The notes beneath the pieces are model-generated. The model was not told the origin of the DNA and ran no database searches. It saw only the letters and a program-made list of their open reading frames with translations. A stretch of 64,000 bases of DNA from Leucobacter luti (lineage in GTDB: Bacteria; Actinomycetota; Actinomycetes; Actinomycetales; Microbacteriaceae), in the NCBI RefSeq assembly GCF_004217175.1, contig NZ_SHKI01000004.1, positions 520,730 to 584,729 on the forward strand, written 5' to 3'. Below are positions 45,169 to 52,855 of the stretch, one piece after another. Position numbers and translations under genes: made by a program. Every line of letters begins with the position of its first letter. The stretch's first letter is position 1.

Positions 45169-45664
45169 TTGTGGCAGAAAAAGTGCCACAAGGCTGCCAC
45201 AGGGCTGCCACAGCCCCAGATCCCAGTCGTGGAGCCGATCTGATGCGCATCGAGACTGCGCTGCGCGGAGCGCGTGGCAGCCCTGTGGCAATTCTTGTGG
45301 CAATTCTGAAACCGTTTTTGCCACAAGAAATCACCCCGCGATCCCAGTCGTAGAGCCGATCTTGCGCTCCGAAGAGGCGCTTGTGGCATTTGTGGCACTT
45401 TTTCCGGAATTGTTCCGCGCGTGCGTGCGCGCGTGCGTGCGTGCGCGCGTGCGTACACGTAAGAAAGTATTTCTGAAAAAAGTGCCACAAATGCCACAAA
45501 GTCCGAATAACCGCGGAATCATGCGGATCTCTTGTGGCAAAAACGAAATAAAAGTGCCACAAGAAATGCCACAGATCCAGGCGCAGAACCCGGAATAACC
45601 GCGGAATCATGCGGATTTTGCTTGTGGCACTTTTGAAACCCGTTTTGCCACAAAAGTGCCACAG
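45169..45664. repeat. Array of about 18 TTGTGGCA/TGCCACAA sites (iteron- or operator-like)
   Basis: Sites in the TTGTGGCA direction begin at 45169, 45283 (CTGTGGCA), 45295, 45381, 45390, 45532 and 45622; in the TGCCACAA/G direction at 45184, 45195, 45206, 45319, 45483, 45492, 45555, 45567, 45646 and 45657; 45274-45280 is a 7-base match. Direct neighbours are 9-12 bp apart, about one helical turn. Two longer units are duplicated as well: GATCCCAGTCGTGGAGCCGA at 45219 and 45340, and GAATAACCGCGGAATCATGC at 45505 and 45593. This is the look of a replication, partition or transfer control site. Confidence 0.85.
45381..45499. repeat. 23-bp inverted repeat around a 45-bp alternating purine-pyrimidine tract
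   Basis: Arms 45381-45403 and 45477-45499 are perfect reverse complements, each holding two sites. Between them, 45416-45460 alternates strictly between pyrimidine and purine (CGCGCGTGCGTGCG...GTACACGT), a sequence prone to Z-DNA. Confidence 0.85.
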
Positions 45665-45961
45665 GGTGCAGCAGACGCTCTGCGAGGAGCCGCTGCGGTG
45701 CTCTCGCAGCCGTCTGGAGCGCACCACTCCGCACTCCTCCCTCCTGGCCTGCCCTGATGCGAGCCGGACTCGGCCGCAGGCCGATGTCCGAGCGGAACCC
45801 AGGCGCAGGCCGCAGGCCGGAGCACTGCCGGGCACGGGGACGCGGCGAGGGCGGAGCCCGAAGGCGCGGTCCTGTGCGCCGGCGCAGCGCGGCCCGCAGC
45901 GATCAAACCAGCGCGACGCTTATTCGAACATACCTTCGAACGGATCGCGAGCGTCCTCAGC

Positions 45962-46207
45962 TCACCTCCGATCGGCGAACGGATCCACGATCGAGTGCAG
46001 CCCGTGCTCCGGGCAGACGAACGCCACGCGCGCACCGAGCCCGTCTACGCCCGCCGGTTCCGGCTCGCAGTCGCCACCGCAGGTACTGCAGGTCCGGTAG
46101 TCCTCGTTGCCGCTCCCGTCGCCATATTGGACAGTCGCGTCGTCGGGGATCTCCGCGTCGCCCCAGCTGAACTCGGGCACCGCACTGTGCTCGTCGTCTG
46201 CGCTCAT
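45962..46207 (-). CDS. Small acidic putative zinc-binding protein
   Basis: An 81-residue acidic protein starting MSADDEHSAVPEFSWGDAEI. It contains CSTCGGDC in the middle and a later CPEHG, enough for a C2-C/H zinc knuckle. Function unknown. An AGGGT site precedes the ATG at 46207. It is divergent from the ardA-like gene (190-bp gap) and points toward the repeat array. Confidence 0.6.
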   Translation of the reverse strand: MSADDEHSAVPEFSWGDAEIPDDATVQYGDGSGNEDYRTCSTCGGDCEPEPAGVDGLGARVAFVCPEHGLHSIVDPFADRR

Positions 46208-46396
46208 ACTGACGACCCTACGCTCAGCGCACTGATCGCTGTCAAGCCTCGGGAGTGGTTGACGAATGTCAACTGATTCGGAGCTTATGAACAGGCAGAG
46301 TCTGCTGTGCGCTTCTCCTCCCGCAGAGCCTGAGCTCTCCTCGCTGGGCCGCTGGCTGCGCCGCGGCCGGGGCATCCCGCGAAGGAAGGGGCTGTC

Positions 46397-46945
46397 ATGA
46401 CTGCTGCTGCTATGGAGGACACGACTCCGCGCGTCTTCATTAGCTGCTTGGCCTGCTACAACGCTGGCCGCCTCGTCGGCGAGTGGTTCGACGCCGCGGG
46501 TGCCGACGGGATCGGCCTCGCCGAGGTCCACGGCAGCCCCTCGCGAGTCCGCCAGGGCTGCGAGGAGCTCTGGGTGATGGACCACGAGAACATACCCGTG
46601 CGTGGCGAGATGAGTCCTCACGATGCTGCTCGCTGGGCAGAGACGATCGAAGAAGCGGACGAGCACCTCCGCCCTGCCCTGTTCGCGTGGGTGCGCTCCG
46701 GCTCCTACACCGCCCAGGGAAGCAGCGACCTGCCAGTCGTGAGCGACTTCATTGACAAGTACTGCGGCCACTACGAGAGCTTCCGCGACTACCTCGAGCA
46801 GCTCGCGGACGACACGGCCATGTTCGAGGGCATCCCGGATGTGCTACAGTCCTACTTCGATTGGGACCGCTTCGCAGCCGACGAAGCCCATTCTTACGCA
46901 ACAGAAGACGCGCCAGACGGCGGCGTCTTCATTTTTGCGTACTGA
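46397..46945 (+). CDS. ardA: ArdA-type antirestriction protein
   Basis: A 182-residue acidic protein matching ArdA: RVFISCLACYNAGRLVGEWF (the family's ASLADYNNGRLHGEW block), EELWVMDHENIPV in place of the EEWAIHDYEGF block, then FIDKYCGHYESFRDYLEQLA and the C-terminal SYFDWDRFAADEA. ArdA dimers mimic B-form DNA and block type I restriction enzymes during transfer. Strong GAAGGAAGG ribosome site. Its presence supports entry by conjugation. The family call is from motif order and is fairly secure. Confidence 0.87.
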   Translation: MTAAAMEDTTPRVFISCLACYNAGRLVGEWFDAAGADGIGLAEVHGSPSRVRQGCEELWVMDHENIPVRGEMSPHDAARWAETIEEADEHLRPALFAWVRSGSYTAQGSSDLPVVSDFIDKYCGHYESFRDYLEQLADDTAMFEGIPDVLQSYFDWDRFAADEAHSYATEDAPDGGVFIFAY

Positions 46946-46961
46946 TTTGGAGATCCCGACC

Positions 46962-47873
46962 ATGCACTACGCCGACTACCCCGACTACGCAGGCGACTGG
47001 TGGAACCACAACGGCTACGACTGGCCGAACGACGTCTGGGACGCTGCCCGAGCGGTAGAGCTGGCCCGCGAGGCTGGCAGATTCGCCACGCAGGCCGACT
47101 ACGACGCCGCCTACGCCGGAGCGCTGCAGCTCGCTTCGCCCGACCTGCTGCAGCACCGCCTCGTCGAGCAGATTGGCCTGCGCGCCCTCGCCTCGCTCAC
47201 GATCGACGCTGCGCGCCTCGCGGGGCTCCAGCAGCTCTGCCCGCTGCACGCCGTGCTGAACGCCGGCACTGACCCGTACAGCGATGCAGAAGCGCCCGAC
47301 GATGCGCCCGCTGCGACTGCGGCCCCCGTGTCCGGCCTGCTGGTGATGTCCTTCTCGCAGGACAGGGCAGCACAGCCTCGGGCGCGCTGGACAAGCCATC
47401 ACCCCGTCGTCGTCGCGCTGCTGGCAGGCAGCCTCGACGGCGCACTCACGCTGCCCATGCTGGCCCGCGGCGAGGTGTGCATCGCGCTTACCTCGCGGTC
47501 GCTCAAGACCATCGTGGAGAGCAGCATCGACCTGCTCGACGGCCTCGAGCGGAAGTGGCGTTGCCTCAGCTCGGTCACGGGTGCTGGAGATGGTGCCAGC
47601 AAGCACACGGTGCACGCCGTGCACGGCCCGTGGTCAACAGACCTCTGGCACAGCTCGGCCATGTGGCAGGAGCCTGCCGCCGGCGAGCTGTTCTGGGATG
47701 CCGTCGACGACCCACGGCGTCGCGGCGTCACCACTAAGGCAGCGCACGCCCTCCACCAGGAGCGCCTCCTCGTGGGCAGATCCCTGGCAGAGCTCGAGCT
47801 GCTGCTCGGCATGAGTGCGGACCCGGACCCTGCTGATCCGAGAACCGACCCCGGCGACTACGAGCTCGGCTGA
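46962..47873 (+). CDS. Hypothetical element protein (303 aa)
   Basis: A soluble 303-residue protein I do not recognise. The first 30 residues are rich in Tyr, Trp and Asp (HYADYPDYAGDWWNHNGYDW). A central hydrophobic segment (HHPVVVALLAGSLDGALTLP) and the end (ADPDPADPRTDPGDYELG) show no catalytic motif. It starts 16 bp after the ardA-like stop, so the two are probably co-transcribed; that hints at a role in establishment after transfer, but only by position. Confidence 0.65.
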   Translation: MHYADYPDYAGDWWNHNGYDWPNDVWDAARAVELAREAGRFATQADYDAAYAGALQLASPDLLQHRLVEQIGLRALASLTIDAARLAGLQQLCPLHAVLNAGTDPYSDAEAPDDAPAATAAPVSGLLVMSFSQDRAAQPRARWTSHHPVVVALLAGSLDGALTLPMLARGEVCIALTSRSLKTIVESSIDLLDGLERKWRCLSSVTGAGDGASKHTVHAVHGPWSTDLWHSSAMWQEPAAGELFWDAVDDPRRRGVTTKAAHALHQERLLVGRSLAELELLLGMSADPDPADPRTDPGDYELG

Positions 47874-47928
47874 CCGGCTGCGCTCGCCCATCCGCCACTC
47901 ACCAGACCAGCCCGGACCAGGAGGCGCA

Positions 47929-48246
47929 ATGACCCGCATCTACGCTCAGCCCCCTGCGCTGGCGGCGCGCAGCCGCGAGGCGATCCAACTCGAAGCAATG
48001 TCTGCGCGCGTCGAGGCTGTGGCCGACCTCCAGAGCCTCGCGGAGCTCGTCGCGCGCGCACCGGCCCTGCCGGACATGCTAAGCGCTCTCGTGCTCGTCC
48101 AGCAGCAGGTGCACGGCGTGCGCCGAGCCTGCGTAGCCGAGGCCCGGGCAGTGGGCTACGCAGACCACGAGATCGCGGCCGTGCTTCGCATCGGGGTCAG
48201 CGACTTCAGATCGAGGTTCCCCGACGAGGGCGAGAGCACGCCGTGA
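47929..48246 (+). CDS. Small putative HTH protein
   Basis: A 105-residue, mostly helical protein. Its C-terminal third, ARAVGYADHEIAAVLRIGVS, reads like a sigma-70 region 4-type HTH (A-x-x-G-x-S-x-x-E-I-A-x-x-L-x-I-S). A CCAGGAGG site precedes the ATG. It ends directly at the stop of the convergent resolvase gene. Possible local regulator; not assigned to a family. Confidence 0.6.
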   Translation: MTRIYAQPPALAARSREAIQLEAMSARVEAVADLQSLAELVARAPALPDMLSALVLVQQQVHGVRRACVAEARAVGYADHEIAAVLRIGVSDFRSRFPDEGESTP

Positions 48247-48843
48247 TCATGCCGCGGCCTCTGCGTACTTGCCGGAACCGCTGAGCGCCGCGTAGAGCGT
48301 CTGGCGGCTCACGCTGAGCTCTCGGGCAACCCTCGCCTTGGGGACGCCGTCAGAGATGCGCCTGCGCGCATCCTCGATCTGCTCCGGCGCGAGCTTCGGC
48401 GCCTTCTCGTACTTGCCGGCGGCCTTGGCGATCGCGATGCCCTCGAGCTGGCGCTCCCGGATCGACTCGCGCTCCAGCTGCGCGAAGGCGGCGAAGATCG
48501 TGATCATCGCCCGGCCCTCCTTCGTCGAGACGCTCAGCTGGGGCGTGTCGACGAACTCGACGGAGACGCCCTTGGCGAGCAGTTCGTCGATGATGTCGAG
48601 CAGGTCGCGGGTGTTCCTCGCGAGGCGGTCGATGCTCTTGGTGCGGATCGTGTCACCGGCCTGGGCGAAGTCCATCAGCGTCCGCAGCTTCTCGCGGTCG
48701 TCGCGGCTCTTGCCCGAGACCATCTCCTCCACGAGCACGTCCACGCCTGCGAGCGCCTCTCGCTGGCGGTCGAGGTTCTGGTCGGTCGAGGAGACCCGGG
48801 CGTACCCGTAGACGCGGCCGTTCTGCATCATCTGCTCAACCAT
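48247..48843 (-). CDS. Small serine recombinase (resolvase/invertase)
   Basis: A 198-residue resolvase. The catalytic domain shows RVYGYARVSSTDQNLDRQ (Ser nucleophile of VSS, near residue 18-19), KSIDRLARNTRDLLDIIDEL and the dimer helix REGRAMITIFAAFAQLERE-like segment KEGRAMITIFAAFAQLERES; the C-terminal HTH is GVPKARVARELSVSRQTLYA. It may resolve multimers of the circular element or invert a segment. The 169-bp gap upstream holds inverted repeats that could be its res sites. Confidence 0.92.
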   Translation of the reverse strand: MVEQMMQNGRVYGYARVSSTDQNLDRQREALAGVDVLVEEMVSGKSRDDREKLRTLMDFAQAGDTIRTKSIDRLARNTRDLLDIIDELLAKGVSVEFVDTPQLSVSTKEGRAMITIFAAFAQLERESIRERQLEGIAIAKAAGKYEKAPKLAPEQIEDARRRISDGVPKARVARELSVSRQTLYAALSGSGKYAEAAA

Positions 48844-48864
48844 GTCTAAGACCTTTCGTCATTG

Positions 48865-48878
48865 CTGTCATGCGACAG
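48865..48878. promoter_or_regulatory. Inverted repeat upstream of the resolvase (res or operator candidate)
   Basis: CTGTC-ATGC-GACAG (48865-48878) lies 22 bp upstream of the resolvase ATG; AACTGTCC near 48928 may be a further half-site. Resolvases usually bind and control such sites next to their own gene. Confidence 0.45.
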
Positions 48879-49012
48879 TTCCAATGACTTCATTTTACGC
48901 GAGATCGCGCGGCGGCGGAAACTGTCCACCGAGTAGGCCCTGATGGACAGCCTCTGCGCGGCACACCGCGCCGGGAGCGCATCAGAAGCACCCGTCTCCG
49001 ACGAGAGGAACC

Positions 49013-49945
49013 ATGATCGTGAACAGCACCCAGGCAGCAGGATCCCGCACACCAGCGAGCACAGAGGAGCTCGAGGCCCGCGTCGCGCTCTCGCTCGCTG
49101 TAGAGCCCGGCGACCGCAGGCTCTGCGGCCTCCTCCGAGAGAGCACCGCCGCCGAGCTCGTGGCCGACCCTGCGTCATGGGCGAAGACCTCTGAGCTGGC
49201 GCGCCTCAGCATCGACGCCGCTCGCCGAGCGATCGACGCTGCCCGCCAGCACAGCATGGTCCCTGTGCTCTCTGGCGACGAGCCGTGGCCAGCTTCCTTG
49301 GACGAGCTGCCAGGCATGGGCTCGATCGGCCCTGCTGTGCCGATAATGCTCTGGGTCCGCGGAGACGCTGCTCTCCTCTCGTCTCCCTCAGTCGCGATCA
49401 CAGGTGCGCGCGCCTGCACCGGCTACGGCGCCCACGTCACGACAGAGATCGCTGCACAGCTCGCAGCAGCCGGAACAGCGGTGCTCTCCGGAGCCGCCTA
49501 CGGCGTCGACGCTGCAGCGCACCGCGCAGCGCTGGCCGAGGACTCTCCCACGATCGCCGTGCTCGCCGGCGGCCTCGACCGCCCGTACCCCGCAGGCCAC
49601 GCTCAGCTCATCGAGCGGATCGCCGAGCACGGCGCGCTCGTCTCCGAGATGCCTCCTGGCCTCGCGCCCACGCGGCACCGGTTCATCATGCGCAGCAGGA
49701 TCATCGCTGCGCTGTCGCGTGCCGTGGTGGTCACCGAGGCTGGCATGCGCTCCGGCTCCCTCGGAGTCGCGCAGATCGCCCACGGTCTCGGCAGACCGGT
49801 GGGCGCCGTGCCGGGGCCGGTCACCAGTGCCGCGTCCGCCGGATGCCACGCGCTCATCCAGCAGGGCACTGCGCAGCTCGTGACGAGCGGCGCAGACGCG
49901 CTCGCACTCGTCTCAGCCAACAGCAGGACAGAAAGGGCAGCATGA
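49013..49945 (+). CDS. DprA/Smf-like DNA-processing protein carried by the element
   Basis: A 310-residue protein with the DprA Rossmann fold: VAITGARACTGYGAHVTTEI, VLSGAAYGVDAAAHRAAL, IAVLAGGLDRPYPAGHAQLI, MPPGLAPTRHRFIMRSRIIA and the closing GRPVGAVPGPVTSAASAGCH. DprA binds single-stranded DNA and loads RecA in transformation. This copy lacks a C-terminal winged helix and sits on a mobile element as first gene of an eight-gene operon, so a role in handling incoming single-stranded DNA is a reasonable inference. Ends in an ATGA overlap with the next gene. Confidence 0.87.
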   Translation: MIVNSTQAAGSRTPASTEELEARVALSLAVEPGDRRLCGLLRESTAAELVADPASWAKTSELARLSIDAARRAIDAARQHSMVPVLSGDEPWPASLDELPGMGSIGPAVPIMLWVRGDAALLSSPSVAITGARACTGYGAHVTTEIAAQLAAAGTAVLSGAAYGVDAAAHRAALAEDSPTIAVLAGGLDRPYPAGHAQLIERIAEHGALVSEMPPGLAPTRHRFIMRSRIIAALSRAVVVTEAGMRSGSLGVAQIAHGLGRPVGAVPGPVTSAASAGCHALIQQGTAQLVTSGADALALVSANSRTERAA

Positions 49946-50355
49946 TGACTACGCTCACCCCCTACGACACCGGCGAACGGCTCGAACCGCAGCCCTGGTC
50001 GCTGGAGCACCCCGACCGATACGGCCTCGTCGACCTCGATGACGACGAATCGCGTACCGTGTTCACGATCGTCGGCAAGCGCCGCGACGACGGAGCCCCG
50101 GGCCATCTGCTGAGCATCGAGACGCACAGCGACGACAGCGCCGTCGAGATCGACGGCGACAGGGTGCTCGTCCTGGACGAGGACGCGCTCGCCGGGCTCC
50201 GCGCCCTCGTCGAGCTCGCCCAGCGCGGCCGCGACGACTTCCAGCACCAGGCGGAGACCACCCGCGACTACAGCGAGGAGGACGTGCGCGCAGCCGACGA
50301 CGCGTGGCGCCTCGCAGAGCAGACCATCAGGACGATCCGAGGAGCACGACCATGA
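49942..50355 (+). CDS. Hypothetical acidic protein (137 aa), operon gene 2
   Basis: A soluble acidic protein starting MMTTLTPYDTGERLEPQPWS. It has a short beta-rich stretch (TVFTIVGKRR; HLLSIETHSDDSAVEIDGDR) and a helical C-terminus (YSEEDVRAADDAWRLAEQTI). No family recognised. Overlaps its neighbours on both sides by 4 bp, so it is strictly co-translated with the DprA-like and DUF4192-like genes. Confidence 0.7.
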   Translation: MMTTLTPYDTGERLEPQPWSLEHPDRYGLVDLDDDESRTVFTIVGKRRDDGAPGHLLSIETHSDDSAVEIDGDRVLVLDEDALAGLRALVELAQRGRDDFQHQAETTRDYSEEDVRAADDAWRLAEQTIRTIRGARP

Positions 50356-50942
50356 CCGCAGTACCTTCCACGCCCACCATCCTCCGAGCCACCAGCTCTG
50401 CTGACTTCCTCGCGGCTCTGCCGCGCCTCACTGGCATGAGCGCGCCCGAGAGCTGCTTCGTGGTCATGTTCGACGGCAAGAGGACGACGGGCACAGTCCG
50501 CATCGACCTGCCCGAGCGGCTCGAGGATCAGCTGGGCACCCCCGGCCCCGAGCTCGAAGCGTGGATCCGCCAGGTCGCGGAGCTCGCGATCAGGAGCCTC
50601 GGCCCCGTGGCCGTGGTGATCGACACTGCGTCACTGCTCACCGAGCAGCCCGCGGCGAGTCCCCACGGCGTGCTGACGGCGATCCTGAACGATGTGCTCC
50701 AGGCCGGCGACGTCCCGGTGCGGGACGCTCTCGTCGTCGGCTCCGACGGCTGGACGAGTTTCATGGGCACAGACCAGCCGGAGCTGCGCTCGCTGGACGA
50801 GATCGGCGCGAGTCTGCTGCATGATCCGAGCTTCGTGCCTGCGCAGCTCGACGAGTGGAGAGCCGAGCACCCTGGACGGACTGCCGAAGGCCCGGAAGCG
50901 ATCGAAGCCCTCGCGGTGCAGATGAGAGGAGGGCAGCGGTGA
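50352..50942 (+). CDS. DUF4192-like protein, operon gene 3
   Basis: A 196-residue protein. The N-terminus (ILRATSSADFLAALPRLTGM, APESCFVVMFDGKRTTGTVR, IDLPE) matches the start of actinobacterial DUF4192 proteins, usually about 350 residues; only the N-terminal half is present, and the end is intact by operon overlaps, so it seems a natural short form. Function unknown. Stop overlaps the GTG of the next gene. Confidence 0.7.
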   Translation: MTAVPSTPTILRATSSADFLAALPRLTGMSAPESCFVVMFDGKRTTGTVRIDLPERLEDQLGTPGPELEAWIRQVAELAIRSLGPVAVVIDTASLLTEQPAASPHGVLTAILNDVLQAGDVPVRDALVVGSDGWTSFMGTDQPELRSLDEIGASLLHDPSFVPAQLDEWRAEHPGRTAEGPEAIEALAVQMRGGQR

Positions 50943-51457
50943 ACTGGAAGACGATCAGGGATCATGTCGCGCTCTCGTTCGACGAGATAGAGCTGACGGG
51001 CCAGCTGCAGCACGACCCGACACAGCACGCCCTCGTGCTCGCGTTCGACGATGGGGACAGCGAGGTGCTCAGCATCGACCTCCTGTCCTCGGGGTACGTC
51101 GCCTTCCCCGGCGAGGTGTTCGTGCGCGACTACAGCGAGCACTTCGAACTGCCTGCTGCGCTCGTCGAGGCGGGCGTCTGCGAGGCAGTCGAGGAGATCC
51201 AGCTGCGTCCGCACGGATCACGCGTGCAACGCATGCGCGTCATCGAGCGCGCCACGCCGCTCGTATTCCCGACCGCCGAGAGCCACAGCCAGCAGGCGGT
51301 TCTGCTGCCCGTCACCGAGCAACGGATCGCCGAGGCTCACGGCGCGGCCGTGGACGCAGCCCACGGAGACAGCAACGACGAAGAGATCGAGCGCCTCTGG
51401 GAACTCGTGGAGGTGCTCCTCGGAGCGCTGCAGATCGAAGGAGAGGCCAGGCCATGA
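50939..51457 (+). CDS. Hypothetical protein (172 aa), operon gene 4
   Basis: An acidic 172-residue protein starting at GTG (VNWKTIRDHVALSFDEIELT), with a beta-rich first half (HALVLAFDDGDSEVLSIDLL; VAFPGEVFVRDYSEHF) and a helical C-terminus (EEIERLWELVEVLLGALQIE). No recognised domain. Overlaps both neighbours. Confidence 0.68.
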   Translation: MNWKTIRDHVALSFDEIELTGQLQHDPTQHALVLAFDDGDSEVLSIDLLSSGYVAFPGEVFVRDYSEHFELPAALVEAGVCEAVEEIQLRPHGSRVQRMRVIERATPLVFPTAESHSQQAVLLPVTEQRIAEAHGAAVDAAHGDSNDEEIERLWELVEVLLGALQIEGEARP

Positions 51458-52074
51458 CGATCGAGAGCAACGCCCGCAGCCACACCGAGCAGTTCCGATG
51501 GAACGTCGGACGCGACGACATGAGCGATGACGAGGCGCGCCTGCACGACCTCATCGCTCTGCACCGTGCCGTCGGCGAGCTCGCCCGCGAGCAGCGCGAC
51601 CTGCTCGGCTACTACGACACCGACGCAGAGCTGCTGGGCCCGAGCCCGTTCGAGGCCGGCACCGGGCGACAAACGCAGTCTTCGGCCCGAGCAGGCGTGC
51701 CGTATGGCCCGGAACCGACGGTGCAGCTGACCGTGGAACTGGACAGCAGGGCCTGGGCGGCATGCGACGAGATCGCCCGCACCCGATGGATCGATGAACT
51801 CGTCGACGTCGCGAACACGGTGGGACGGGTCTCGGAGGTGCGCCAACCTGTGCTCGCGAGCAGCGCCTTCCCCTCGGCGCCGGTGAGCAGCCTCATCGAC
51901 GCCTACGCGGCGTACAACGGCGAGGTCGACACGTTCGTCCTGGCGTGGGGGCGCTACACAGCCGGGCAGGACTTCCCCTGCCCCGAGGAGCCATCCGGAA
52001 TCCACTCGGACTACTACAGCAACAGCGCAGCAGACGGGTCGTGCGACTACTGCGGAGACAGGAACAGGAGCTGA
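51454..52074 (+). CDS. Hypothetical protein (206 aa), operon gene 5
   Basis: A 206-residue protein. The N-terminal part is helical (DEARLHDLIALHRAVGELAR), the middle holds WIDELVDVANTVGRVSEV and the end SCDYCGDRNRS has a CxxC. No recognised family. Four-base overlap with the preceding gene and three bases before the next. Confidence 0.68.
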   Translation: MTIESNARSHTEQFRWNVGRDDMSDDEARLHDLIALHRAVGELAREQRDLLGYYDTDAELLGPSPFEAGTGRQTQSSARAGVPYGPEPTVQLTVELDSRAWAACDEIARTRWIDELVDVANTVGRVSEVRQPVLASSAFPSAPVSSLIDAYAAYNGEVDTFVLAWGRYTAGQDFPCPEEPSGIHSDYYSNSAADGSCDYCGDRNRS

Positions 52075-52077
52075 ACC

Positions 52078-52356
52078 ATGGCCAGGCGCATCATCCACAT
52101 CGAGCCCACCGACGCTCAGTGGGAGACCATCGACGAGCTGACTGCTCCCGGCACGGCGTTCGTAGCGAACCAGACCGACGAGCAGGGCGAGCCCACGGGC
52201 GAGCTCTGGCTCGAGCGCACCATCGACGACCGCCAGGTGCGGCTGTACTCGATCGCGGCCGACGGCTCGTTCACCTACGAGGAGCTTGAGGGTCTCGGCT
52301 ACGGCTGGCGGCAGTTCGACGAGCACGGCACGGAGATCGTGAGCGACGATGAATGA
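52078..52356 (+). CDS. Hypothetical protein (92 aa), operon gene 6
   Basis: A small beta-rich acidic protein (RRIIHIEPTDAQWETIDELT; ELWLERTIDDRQVRLYSI; FTYEELEGLGYGWRQFDEHG). No recognised domain. Overlaps the next gene by 8 bp. Confidence 0.65.
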   Translation: MARRIIHIEPTDAQWETIDELTAPGTAFVANQTDEQGEPTGELWLERTIDDRQVRLYSIAADGSFTYEELEGLGYGWRQFDEHGTEIVSDDE

Positions 52357-52747
52357 TCCGCTCGCGCCCCTCGACGAGCGAGCAGCCCACGCAGGACCAC
52401 TGCTCACTGTCTGCCCGAGCTGCGACTCAGGGGTCGGCATCTCCTGCGTCGTCAAGGTCCAAGCCCTGCCCGGCGACGTGAGGCCGGGCAGGACTCGGCT
52501 CGGCCAGGTGCCCGAGTTCCACCAGGCCCGCGTGACCGCCTCGCCGCCGCGCAAGTGCTTCAACGGCCTCGGCGTCGAGCGGTACGTCGAGGAGGTGCTC
52601 AGCATCCTCGACGATTTTCCCGACGGACCGACGAGCTGCTACGGCGCAGTGAGCGCTGCCGAGGTCGCCCAGGAGGCCCGCGAAGAGTTCGAGCGGGCCG
52701 AGAGAGTCGAGGACCTGCAGTACTCGCACGTGATGTTCCCCTACTGA
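52349..52747 (+). CDS. Hypothetical Cys-containing protein (132 aa), operon gene 7
   Basis: A 132-residue protein with CPSCDSGVGISC near the N-terminus, a possible zinc site like the CPxCxxxxxxxC motif of small tRNA/DNA-binding proteins, and a helical acidic end (VAQEAREEFERAERVEDLQY). Last gene of the operon, followed 7 bp later by a strong terminator. Confidence 0.65.
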   Translation: MNDPLAPLDERAAHAGPLLTVCPSCDSGVGISCVVKVQALPGDVRPGRTRLGQVPEFHQARVTASPPRKCFNGLGVERYVEEVLSILDDFPDGPTSCYGAVSAAEVAQEAREEFERAERVEDLQYSHVMFPY

Positions 52748-52754
52748 CGCGACG

Positions 52755-52796
52755 AGACCCCGAGAGCGAGCGCTGCTGCGCTCGCTCTCGGGGTCT
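52755..52796 (+). terminator. Terminator of the DprA-like operon
   Basis: A perfect 18-bp stem (52755-52772 with 52779-52796) with a 6-base loop directly follows the last gene of the operon. Confidence 0.87.
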
Positions 52797-52855
52797 TCGC
52801 AATACGTTCTCCAGTGGCGTACCACCGATCTTCGCTGACTGGATAGACTGGCTGA

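Larger units (their letters stand above)
45037..45961. other. Gene-free, repeat-rich region next to the integrase
   Basis: This 925-bp stretch carries no credible gene. Its middle part (45169-45664) is an array of TTGTGGCA/TGCCACAA sites with nested repeats. The part 45665-45961 is GC-rich with no pattern I can name, apart from a LexA-box-like TCGAAC-ATAC-CTTCGA at 45924-45939. Confidence 0.75.

Noticed and set aside
45924..45939. LexA/SOS-box-like TCGAAC-ATAC-CTTCGA
   Set aside because: One mismatch to the actinobacterial consensus and no gene start close enough on either strand to be controlled by it; kept only as a note.
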